A DNA stretch of 5,418 nucleotides from Aquificaceae bacterium (lineage in GTDB: Bacteria > Aquificota > Aquificia > Aquificales > Aquificaceae): assembly GCA_015490115.1 (NCBI GenBank), contig WFYM01000151.1:1-5418 (forward strand), in the 5' to 3' direction. Of the stretch, positions 1 through 5,193 are shown one piece after another. A program made the translations under genes and the position numbers. The stretch's first letter is position 1. Each line of letters starts with the position of its first letter. A model generated the notes under the pieces. The model was given only the letters and a program-made list of their open reading frames with translations, was not told the origin of the DNA and made no database searches.

Positions 1-273
1 ACCCAAAAGAAGGAAGACCTATACGTCTTCAAAGTCCCCTCCCTCAGGAACGTCACGAGGACCTACCCCTACTTCCACGACGGGTCGGTATGGAACTTGG
101 AAGACGCTGTTCAGATAATGGCGAAAGTCCAGCTCGGCAAGGAGCTGTCAAAGGACCAAGTCAAGAAGATAGTAGCCTTCCTGAAAGCCTTGGAGGGTGA
201 GATACCGAAGCACGCCTTAGAAGTCCCGGTCCTTCCCCCATCAACCCCGAAGACTCCAAAGCCCAGACTTTGA
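1..273 (+). CDS. Di-haem cytochrome c peroxidase / MauG family, C-terminal end (partial)
   Basis: This is a 90-residue C-terminal fragment, open from the first base and ending at TGA 271-273. The block FKVPSLRNVTRTYPYFHDGS (residues 10-29) followed by LEDAVQIMAKVQLGKELS (33-50) and IVAFLKALEGE (57-67) is the typical end of bacterial di-haem cytochrome c peroxidases. Those periplasmic enzymes reduce H2O2 with electrons from small c-type cytochromes. In the family, the Met of the xMAKxQLG segment (here Met40) is the distal ligand of the C-terminal, electron-transferring haem. The haem-binding CXXCH motifs lie upstream of the window. After the conserved part comes a Pro/Lys-rich tail (VLPPSTPKTPKPRL) whose last codons overlap the end of lpxC on the other strand. 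The family call is firm; peroxidase versus a MauG-like relative cannot be separated from this fragment. Confidence 0.9.
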   Translation, partial: TQKKEDLYVFKVPSLRNVTRTYPYFHDGSVWNLEDAVQIMAKVQLGKELSKDQVKKIVAFLKALEGEIPKHALEVPVLPPSTPKTPKPRL

Positions 274-1068
274 CCTTTTGTAGATCTCCCTCACCAGCAT
301 GTAGTTGAGGGTGTGTCCCCCCCTGTGGGACACAACCCTCCCTTTAAAAGGAGCACCGAGAAGGTAAAGGTCCCCTATAAGATCGAGGACCTTATGCCTC
401 GCGGGTTCGTCTTCATACCTCAGACCCTCCCTGTTGTAAACCCCGTTCCTTCCGATCACGAGGGTGTTTTCGAGGCTTCCCCCTTTCCCGAGACCTTTAT
501 TTTTAATCAGCTCTATGTCCTCGTCGAAGCAAAAGGTCCTCGCAAGGACCACGTCCTCAGGGTTACCCCTGAAGGTGAAGCTCTGGTTTCCCACGAAGCC
601 CTTGAACACACCCTCATAAGTTACCTCGAAGCTCTCCGAAGGACTCACCTCTATCCAAGCCTCCCCAAAGTTTACCCTGAAGGTCTCGGAAGGTTCAACA
701 GGCTCTATCTCCTCTTCCTGTTCCACCACGAGGTCTTTGAGCTTCGTGTAGAAGGCGTATGCACTCCCGTCCATTATGGGAACTTCACACCCGCCTATTA
801 CTTCGACGACGACGTTAGTGATCTTCAAGATGTGAAGTGTGGCGAGTAGATGTTCCACAGTCTTTACAACTTCGGAGCCTGAACCGAGATCCGTGGAGAG
901 GAAGGTCCCCACCACGTTCTCGGGATTAACAGGTATGTAAGTCCCGTTCCTGTAAAAGAGAACGCCCGTGTTCTCCTCGGAGGGGTGGAGGACAACCCTC
1001 GACCTCTCACCCGTGTGTATCCCGATACCTTCTATCCTTACTTTTTCCTTTATCGTCCTCTGCCTCAT
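241..1068 (-). CDS. lpxC: UDP-3-O-acyl-N-acetylglucosamine deacetylase (LpxC)
   Basis: This cytosolic zinc enzyme removes the N-acetyl group from UDP-3-O-acyl-GlcNAc, the committed step of lipid A synthesis, so the cell should have an LPS outer membrane. The 275 residues fit the shorter Aquifex-type form. Visible family motifs are GIGIHTGE (14-21), KTVEHLLA (69-76) with catalytic Glu72 and zinc ligand His73, EVPIMDGSA (95-103), LARTFCFD (175-182), GGSLENTLV (196-204) and the HKVLDLIGD block (225-233), which supplies zinc ligands His225 and Asp229 plus Lys226. His252 in RGGHTLN is the expected general acid. All key residues are present. The ATG at 1068 aligns with the start of the A. aeolicus protein as I recall it. 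It lies 62 nt inside hemD with only a weak AAGA-like Shine-Dalgarno, which suggests coupled translation. The 3' end overlaps the convergent peroxidase gene. Confidence 0.97.
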   Translation of the reverse strand: MRQRTIKEKVRIEGIGIHTGERSRVVLHPSEENTGVLFYRNGTYIPVNPENVVGTFLSTDLGSGSEVVKTVEHLLATLHILKITNVVVEVIGGCEVPIMDGSAYAFYTKLKDLVVEQEEEIEPVEPSETFRVNFGEAWIEVSPSESFEVTYEGVFKGFVGNQSFTFRGNPEDVVLARTFCFDEDIELIKNKGLGKGGSLENTLVIGRNGVYNREGLRYEDEPARHKVLDLIGDLYLLGAPFKGRVVSHRGGHTLNYMLVREIYKRSKSGLWSLRG

Positions 1069-1798
1069 GACCGAATCTTATTTTGCAATTTTCTTGCCAA
1101 AACCTCTCTATTTCCTTCCCAATCTCCTCCATCAAAGGCTTTTTCGGAACTATACTCGGATCTATCCCCTCCTTTTCCAGCGATCTTTTTGTAGTTTTTC
1201 CAATGGCGACCACCACGAGACCCTTGAGTAGTTTCAGGATCTCCTCCCTTTGCAAATTTGCAAAGAGACCCTTCACAGCGGAGGGACTCGCGAAGACTAA
1301 AAAGCCGCCCCCTTTCAATACCTCCCTTACACGTTCCGGACTGTGGTTAACTATCTTCGTGTCGTATACTTCCACCGTAAAGACCCTGTAGCCTTTCCTT
1401 TTCAAGCCCTCGATCGCCTCCTCCCTACCCTTTTTCGACCTCGGTATGAGGACGGTCTTCCCTTCACCTTCCGGCATAGACCTTACTATCCCCTCCGCAC
1501 TCCACTCATCAGGGACGAGATCAACACGAATACCGAGATCTTCGAGAACTTCCTTAGTCTTCTCTCCTACCGCAACCACCTTCGTTTCCTTCGGAATCTT
1601 CCATCTCTTTAAGAAAAACCTCACAGCCTTTGCACTTTGGAAAACTACGTAGTCCGGTGTAAATTCGGGAATTTCAAAGTCGAGGGGGACAGTCTCGATC
1701 AAGGGCAGCGGAGCAACTTCGAAGCCGAGATTTTCGAAGACCTTCCTGTCCTTCTCTATGTCTTCTTTTGACCTTGTGAGGATAACCCTTTTACGCAA
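1007..1798 (-). CDS. hemD: Uroporphyrinogen-III synthase (HemD)
   Basis: HemD cyclises hydroxymethylbilane, inverting ring D, to give uroporphyrinogen III, the precursor of haem, sirohaem and cobalamin. At 263 residues it has the usual bacterial length and the two-lobe pattern of this poorly conserved family. The N-terminus is VILTRSKED (5-13). The hinge-flanking segments are DYVVFQSAKAVRFF (49-62) and VVAVGEKTKEVLEDLGI (74-90). The second lobe has VYDTK (144-148, with the conserved Tyr), FLVFASPSAVKGL (166-178) and VVAIGKTTKRSLEKEGI (196-212). The start is TTG at 1798, chosen because GGGAG (1806-1810) sits 7 nt upstream and MRKRVILTRS fits the family's N-terminus. It overlaps the trmFO stop by 8 nt. 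Its last 20 codons (residues 244-263, very charged) run over the start of lpxC in another frame. hemC is not adjacent. The family call is secure from the pattern, not from strict catalytic residues. Confidence 0.9.
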   Translation of the reverse strand: MRKRVILTRSKEDIEKDRKVFENLGFEVAPLPLIETVPLDFEIPEFTPDYVVFQSAKAVRFFLKRWKIPKETKVVAVGEKTKEVLEDLGIRVDLVPDEWSAEGIVRSMPEGEGKTVLIPRSKKGREEAIEGLKRKGYRVFTVEVYDTKIVNHSPERVREVLKGGGFLVFASPSAVKGLFANLQREEILKLLKGLVVVAIGKTTKRSLEKEGIDPSIVPKKPLMEEIGKEIERFWQENCKIRFGHEAEDDKGKSKDRRYRDTHG

Positions 1799-3104
1799 GA
1801 CGGTTCTCCCTTATCCACTCCTCCATCTTCGCCAAAGCTCTCTCAGCCATAAGCTCCTTTCTTCTCTTTTTGTCCCTTACCTTCTTACCGGGGGGTGGGA
1901 GGAGTCCGAAGACCGGGTTCATAGGTTGGAGTTCACCCTCCTTCGTGGTTATATACCTCACGAGTGAGCCGAGCATGGTCTCCTCGGGCGGGACTATCAA
2001 AGGCTCTCCCCTCGACAGTCTTCCCGCGTTTATACCTGCGAGTATCCCGGTAGCCGCCGAAGCCACATACCCTTCCACCCCGGTTATCTGACCGGCGAAG
2101 AATACGTTTTCTTTTTTCCTCATGTTAAGGAAGGGTGTGAGGACCCTGTTCGACTGTATAAATGTATTTCTGTGTATGGAGCCGAGCCTCACAAAGACAG
2201 CGTTCCTAAGTGCTGGGATCAGCCTGAAGACCCTCTTCTGCTCGGGGTAGGTCAGCTTCGTCTGGAAGCCCACTAAGGAAAGGAGGGTCCCCTCTTTGTT
2301 CTCTTTTCTCAGCTGGACGACTGCGAAGGGTTGCTTTCCGGTCCTCGGGTCTATAAGCCCGACGGGCTTCATGGGACCGAACAGTAGGGTCTGGTAGCCC
2401 CTCCTTGCCATCTCCTCTATTGGAAGGCACCCTTCGAAGTAGACAGCCTTTTCGAAGTCCTTAGGCTCCACCTTTTCCGCCTTCAAAAGCTCCTCGTAAA
2501 ACTTCCTGTATTCCTCTTCGGTGAGGACGCAGTTGAAGTAGTCGTCCCTTCCTTTGCCGTATCTCGAACCCCAAAAACCTTTGGAAAAATCGACGCTTTC
2601 GGCTTCGACTATGGGAGAGATCGCATCGTAAAAGTATAGTGTGTCGTATCCGACGAGTTCCCTTATGTGCTTTGTGAGTTCTTCGGAAGTCAGGGGTCCC
2701 GTCGCTACTATCACTATCTCATCTTCCGGGATTTTCTTAACTTCTTCCCTTACCACCTCTATGTTCGGATGGGATTCTATCTTTTCGGTAATATACTGGG
2801 CGAATATGTTTCTGTCGACGCCGAGGGCTGAACCTGCTGGGATCCTAGCCTCTTTTGCAGCCTCTATCACAAGGGAACCCAGCATGCTCATCTCCGCCTT
2901 CAAAAGCCCGGCACCCGTTGTTATCTCCACGTTCCCTAAGGTGTTGCTGCAGACGAGTTCGGCGAGCTTGTCCGTTTTGTGGGCTGGCGTCATCTTCTTC
3001 GGTCTCATCTCATAGAGGACGACCTTGAACCCTTCGTTTGCGAGCCTCCAAGCGGCTTCCGAACCCGCAAGCCCGCCCCCTATAACGACTATCCTTTCCC
3101 TCAT
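1791..3104 (-). CDS. trmFO: Methylenetetrahydrofolate-tRNA (uracil-5-)-methyltransferase (TrmFO)
   Basis: This cytosolic flavoprotein makes 5-methyluridine at tRNA position 54 (T-loop), using methylenetetrahydrofolate as carbon donor and FAD/NAD(P)H as reductant, in place of SAM-dependent TrmA. The 437 residues match the family. An N-terminal dinucleotide-binding motif VIGGGLAGSEAAW (7-19) is followed by YEMRPKKMTPAHKTD (31-45) and ELVCSNTLGN (49-58). Cys52 and Cys226 (YFEGCLPIEEMARRG) match the two functional cysteines of the B. subtilis enzyme (Cys53, Cys226). FAGQITGVEGYVASAATGI in the C-terminal part is the conserved FAD-contacting segment, and the C-terminus ends in a basic helix. The gene starts 4 nt after the second Wzz-like reading frame stops. 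The only good Shine-Dalgarno, AAGGAG at 3121-3126, is 16 nt before the ATG, farther than normal, so initiation may depend on ribosomes arriving from upstream. Confidence 0.97.
   Translation of the reverse strand: MRERIVVIGGGLAGSEAAWRLANEGFKVVLYEMRPKKMTPAHKTDKLAELVCSNTLGNVEITTGAGLLKAEMSMLGSLVIEAAKEARIPAGSALGVDRNIFAQYITEKIESHPNIEVVREEVKKIPEDEIVIVATGPLTSEELTKHIRELVGYDTLYFYDAISPIVEAESVDFSKGFWGSRYGKGRDDYFNCVLTEEEYRKFYEELLKAEKVEPKDFEKAVYFEGCLPIEEMARRGYQTLLFGPMKPVGLIDPRTGKQPFAVVQLRKENKEGTLLSLVGFQTKLTYPEQKRVFRLIPALRNAVFVRLGSIHRNTFIQSNRVLTPFLNMRKKENVFFAGQITGVEGYVASAATGILAGINAGRLSRGEPLIVPPEETMLGSLVRYITTKEGELQPMNPVFGLLPPPGKKVRDKKRRKELMAERALAKMEEWIRENRLA
1806..1810 (-). promoter_or_regulatory. hemD: Ribosome-binding site deciding the TTG start of hemD
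   Basis: GGGAG lies 7 nt before TTG 1798, within the final codons of trmFO. It supports TTG rather than a downstream ATG as the hemD start. Confidence 0.7.
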
Positions 3105-3108
3105 GGGA

Positions 3109-3741
3109 TTAAATATAGTTCTCCTTGTGTCTCCTTCTCGCTTCTTCGAACCAGTCTACGAAAAGGGCTAAGAAGATACCAAAGAAAAAAGATGTCACCA
3201 GAGAAACCCCCACTATCAAAGCCCTTTTTGGTTTTTCAGGCTCGGGAGAAGAAACCGGACCGGCGAGGACCTCAAGAGGCTCTACAGTTCTCTTTTTCAA
3301 ATAAAGGGTTTCGAGCTTTTTCTTTAAGATCTCTTTCCTTATCTTCAGTTTCTCGAGTTTTTTCCTGAGGTCCTCGATCCCGAACTCTATATCCCTTATA
3401 CTCGCCTCCGTCTCCCTTATGGCTGTATTTATGCCGAGGAGCTTCGCCTCGAGGAAGTTTATCTCCCTCTTTATGTCTATGATCTTAGAGGTCACACCTA
3501 TGTGAGCTATTCTGAGGTTTCCAAGGTATGAGTTTAGCGTTATCCTGCTTGTAAGGTCGAGGTCTTCTCTCATGGACTTTTCCGTTTGTTCTATAACTCT
3601 TCTCAGGTTCTCTGCCTCCCCTTCCAGAGAGGAGAGTTCACCTTTCAGTATGTTTATCCTTTCTTTCACCTTTTTCTTTTCCTCAAGTAAGTTTTTGTGT
3701 TTTGTTTTTGCGGAGATTAGTTTCTTTTGAAGGACATTCAT
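3109..3741 (-). CDS. Wzz-type chain-length regulator, C-terminal fragment (frameshifted from the preceding ORF)
   Basis: The 210 codons counted from ATG 3741 encode a long Lys/Glu-rich coiled coil (about residues 1-150). It ends in EPLEVLAGPVSSPEPEKPKR, a membrane helix (about 174-195, ALIVGVSLVTSFFFGIFLAL) and a short basic cytosolic tail. The Pro-rich segment before the last helix is typical of Wzz/PCP proteins, which set the length of O-antigen or other surface polysaccharide from the inner membrane. The ATG at 3741 is only where the frame has its first ATG: no Shine-Dalgarno sits at a normal distance, and the frame stays open and coiled-coil-like upstream to a TAG at 3814-3816. This is therefore most likely the second half of the gene that begins at 4282. 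The stop lies 4 nt before trmFO. The family assignment comes from architecture and is good; independent expression is doubtful. Confidence 0.8.
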   Translation of the reverse strand: MNVLQKKLISAKTKHKNLLEEKKKVKERINILKGELSSLEGEAENLRRVIEQTEKSMREDLDLTSRITLNSYLGNLRIAHIGVTSKIIDIKREINFLEAKLLGINTAIRETEASIRDIEFGIEDLRKKLEKLKIRKEILKKKLETLYLKKRTVEPLEVLAGPVSSPEPEKPKRALIVGVSLVTSFFFGIFLALFVDWFEEARRRHKENYI

Positions 3742-4282
3742 TTTGGAAAGGAGAAGTTTCTCCTCTATATTTATCTTTTCTATTTCCGAGTTTAAACTCT
3801 TTATGTTGGTCTTCTATACTCTTTTTTGAAAGCTTCACCGTGTTTATCTCGAGAAAACTTTTTATCTTATTAACAAGAAATTTCAGCTTTTCTTTGCCGA
3901 TTTTTGGGTTATCATCGAAGATGTATATCTCTATTACCCCCCCCCCCTTTACCTTTGAGTTTATCTTTGGTATATCGCTTTTGAACTTATTTTCGAACTC
4001 TTCTTTGAAAGATTTGAGATAAAGATCCAACCCGATTATCAGTTTCGAAAAGTCTCTCGGTTCGAAGCTTGGCTTCGGCTCTCCCGACTGGCTGTAGTAA
4101 GCTATCCCCGGTCTTACAAAGACTGAAATCCTGTAGAGGGGTTCTGCGATGAAGAAAACGTAACTGAGTGCAACAAAAGTAAAACCAAAGACGGTTACAA
4201 ATATCAACCTCCACCTTCTCTTTAGTTTGAGGAAGAGTTCATATAAGTCTATCTCCTCCTCTGGGAGATCTTTTCTTTCCAA
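3683..4282 (-). CDS. Wzz-type polysaccharide chain-length regulator, N-terminal fragment
   Basis: The frame has 199 codons. The cytosolic start (EEEIDLYELFLKLKRRW) leads to a first membrane helix (about residues 25-46), then EPLYRISVFVRPG and a periplasmic part with VIEIYIFDDNPKIGKEKLKFL (116-136, split here only by reading). This is the Wzz-domain layout seen in O-antigen chain-length determinants. About 159 residues look genuine. The remaining 40 or so (LGNRKDKYRGET onward) are out of frame and unlike the family. The TTG start at 4282 is supported by AAGGAGG (4291-4297) 8 nt upstream, inside the last codons of the SPFH gene, whose stop lies 2 nt before the TTG. Residues 113-115 (three Gly) are coded by an 11-G run. 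Base composition is AT-rich: 20 G/C of 60 at 3781-3840, against 31 of 60 at 2401-2460 in trmFO. The gene is either broken, phase-variable or affected by a sequence error. Confidence 0.82.
   Translation of the reverse strand: MERKDLPEEEIDLYELFLKLKRRWRLIFVTVFGFTFVALSYVFFIAEPLYRISVFVRPGIAYYSQSGEPKPSFEPRDFSKLIIGLDLYLKSFKEEFENKFKSDIPKINSKVKGGGVIEIYIFDDNPKIGKEKLKFLVNKIKSFLEINTVKLSKKSIEDQHKEFKLGNRKDKYRGETSPFQNECPSKETNLRKNKTQKLT
3937..3947 (-). repeat. Poly-G tract (11 G on the coding strand) inside the Wzz-like gene
   Basis: Eleven consecutive C on the plus strand read as G11 in the coding strand, covering the end of a Lys codon, three Gly codons and the first base of GTA. G11 keeps the Wzz-like frame. 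One G fewer would put TAA directly after the tract, and one G more would reach TGA after eight further complete codons past the Gly run. Runs of this length in surface-polysaccharide genes are known slippage sites in several Gram-negative bacteria. Whether this one varies is not shown by a single sequence. Confidence 0.9.
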
Positions 4283-4284
4283 AG

Positions 4285-5145
4285 CTATTTCCTCCTTTCT
4301 GGTATCTGTATTATCGGCATCATCTTCGTATCGTAGGGCATGAGGATTATCACGTTGTTCCCGCTCTCAGCATATGCCTTTATGTTTTCGAGGAACTTCC
4401 ACATGAGGTATTCCTTTGTCAGAGAACCCGCTATTATCCTGTTCGCCTCCGCTATACCCCTTGCCTCTATTTTCTTCCTCTCCGCTTCGAGCTTTTCCTT
4501 TTCAACTAAGAACCTCATCCTCTGGGCTTCCTCCAAAGCCCTCCTCTTTTGCTCTATGGCTTCCACGACCTTCTGGGGTAGCCTTATGTCCCTTATTAGG
4601 ATCTCGTCGAGCATTATGAACCTCTTCTCCAGCTCGCTTCTTACCTGCTGGGCTATCTTCTGCTGTATTAAGGACCTCTCCTGATAGACCTGTGAGCTGT
4701 CGAGGGTAGCTATGACGTCCCTTACCGCTGACCTTATCACGGGCTTTATTATCCTGTCCTCGTAGAGGGGACCGTATTCGACGTAGATCTCCGAAGCCTT
4801 ATCCGGCATTATCTTGTAGAGAGTTGTGAGTTCTACGTTTATTGTGAGTCCGTCCTTCGAGAGGGCGTTTATCGAGTTCGGACCTGTGAGGTCGTAGCTG
4901 TGGGTCCTCACCGACATCAGCTCCACCTTCTGTATGAAGGGGATTATCAGGTGAAGACCCGGCTTCATCTCCTCCGGACTCGCCTTTCCGAGTGTGAGCT
5001 TCACACCCACGTGACCGCTCGGGACTATGACGAAGGGGTTGGAGAAGAGGGCAAGGATCACAAGAGCAACTAAGATAACCCCGGCGACCACCAGACCCTT
5101 AGGGACCTTCGGGGGACTCGGGTATCTGTGAGGTTCGAGGTCCAT
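4285..5145 (-). CDS. SPFH-domain (prohibitin/stomatin-like) membrane protein
   Basis: The 286 residues begin with a short Pro-rich cytosolic start (MDLEPHRYPSPPKVPKG). One membrane helix follows (about 18-41), then VPSGHVGVKLTLGK (41-54) and KPGLHLIIPFIQKVELMSVRT (61-81, the conserved prohibitin entry). The SPFH/band-7 domain continues to about residue 195, including IIKPVIRSAVRDVIA (132-146) and DEILIRDIRLPQKVVEAIEQK (180-200). A charged coiled coil (200-235, EEAQRMRFLVEKEKLEAERK) leads to EANRIIAGSLTKEYLMWKFLE. Such proteins form large membrane-bound rings that organise membrane domains or modulate FtsH-type proteases (HflK/HflC); the exact role here is not known. ATG 5145 has a strong Shine-Dalgarno, AAGGAGGG (5153-5160), 7 nt upstream. 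It is the first gene of the leftward operon. No NfeD partner is visible. The family is certain; prohibitin versus HflC subtype is open. Confidence 0.93.
   Translation of the reverse strand: MDLEPHRYPSPPKVPKGLVVAGVILVALVILALFSNPFVIVPSGHVGVKLTLGKASPEEMKPGLHLIIPFIQKVELMSVRTHSYDLTGPNSINALSKDGLTINVELTTLYKIMPDKASEIYVEYGPLYEDRIIKPVIRSAVRDVIATLDSSQVYQERSLIQQKIAQQVRSELEKRFIMLDEILIRDIRLPQKVVEAIEQKRRALEEAQRMRFLVEKEKLEAERKKIEARGIAEANRIIAGSLTKEYLMWKFLENIKAYAESGNNVIILMPYDTKMMPIIQIPERRK
4291..4297 (-). promoter_or_regulatory. Ribosome-binding site deciding the TTG start of the Wzz-like gene
   Basis: AAGGAGG lies 8 nt before TTG 4282, inside the last codons (PERRK) of the SPFH gene. It supports a TTG start and translational coupling across the 2-nt gap. 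Confidence 0.85.
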
Positions 5146-5152
5146 CTCCGAT

Positions 5153-5160
5153 CCCTCCTT
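5153..5160 (-). promoter_or_regulatory. Ribosome-binding site of the SPFH gene
   Basis: AAGGAGGG, 7 nt before ATG 5145, is a near-perfect Shine-Dalgarno and fixes the start of the SPFH protein. Confidence 0.85.
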
Positions 5161-5164
5161 AACG

Positions 5165-5193
5165 CTTATATAATTTAACGGATGGCTTGTGAG
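5165..5193 (-). promoter_or_regulatory. Candidate promoter of the leftward operon
   Basis: On the minus strand, CTCACA (5188-5193) and TATAAG (5165-5170) are 17 nt apart, 4 of 6 and 5 of 6 matches to the sigma-70 consensus. The -35 part lies inside the CinA-like gene. The transcript would start very near the Shine-Dalgarno at 5153-5160, giving a very short leader. The AT-rich core TTATATAA (5166-5173) is palindromic and is shared with the rightward promoter. This is only a candidate. Confidence 0.35.
5169..5174 (+). promoter_or_regulatory. -10 element (TATAAT) of the rightward CinA-like gene; probable leaderless start
   Basis: A perfect TATAAT ends 7 nt before ATG 5182, so transcription would be expected to begin at about 5181-5182, at or next to the start codon. 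No Shine-Dalgarno is present, which fits a leaderless mRNA. The -35 region (around 5146-5151, ctccga) is a poor match to TTGACA, and no TGN extension is seen. Confidence 0.55.

Larger units (their letters stand above)
3109..4282 (-). pseudogene. Reconstructed Wzz-like gene interrupted by a one-base frameshift
   Basis: Reading from TTG 4282 to codon CAA (ending at 3806), skipping one base at about 3805 and continuing to TAA 3109-3111 gives 390 residues. The join reads SIEDQ-IKSLNSEIEKI, an uninterrupted heptad pattern. The restored protein has membrane helices near residues 25-46 and 354-375 enclosing a coiled-coil periplasmic domain, the full Wzz/PCP plan. It is labelled a pseudogene only provisionally: a sequencing error or reversible variation would look the same here. 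The shift must fall after the TAG at 3814-3816 and before the stop at 3683-3685; the exact base is inferred from protein continuity. Confidence 0.7.

Noticed and set aside
257..272. Hairpin caaag/ctttg between lpxC and the peroxidase as a bidirectional terminator
   Set aside because: The stem is only 5 bp with weak pairing and no following T-run on either strand, and it lies in coding sequence.
313..849. 178-codon open frame on the plus strand
   Set aside because: It lies fully antisense to lpxC, whose protein has all its catalytic motifs. The translated product shows no recognisable motif, so it is a shadow frame.
2206..2430. 74-codon minus-strand frame inside trmFO
   Set aside because: It is an out-of-frame shadow; the trmFO frame across it carries conserved family sequence, including the region after Cys226.
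3741..3764. Independent translation start for the C-terminal Wzz fragment at ATG 3741, controlled by the AGGAGAA/TTCTCCT hairpin (3749-3764)
   Set aside because: The AGGAG is 18 nt from the ATG and inside the stem, and the coiled coil continues upstream of the ATG in the same frame. A frameshifted gene explains this better.
3790..3815. Programmed +1 ribosomal frameshift joining the two Wzz frames
   Set aside because: I see no known slippery +1 context (such as a slow or stop codon after a shift-prone codon) and no stimulatory structure. Mutation or sequence error is simpler, though not excluded.
3822..3827. A6 run in the Wzz-like gene as the cause of the frameshift
   Set aside because: Removing one A here would lead straight into the TAG at 3814-3816, so the shift must be downstream of it.
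4340..4684. 114-codon plus-strand frame and other frames opposite SPFH, hemD and trmFO
   Set aside because: They are antisense to well-supported genes, have Ser/Phe/Leu-rich low-information translations, and show no ribosome-binding site.
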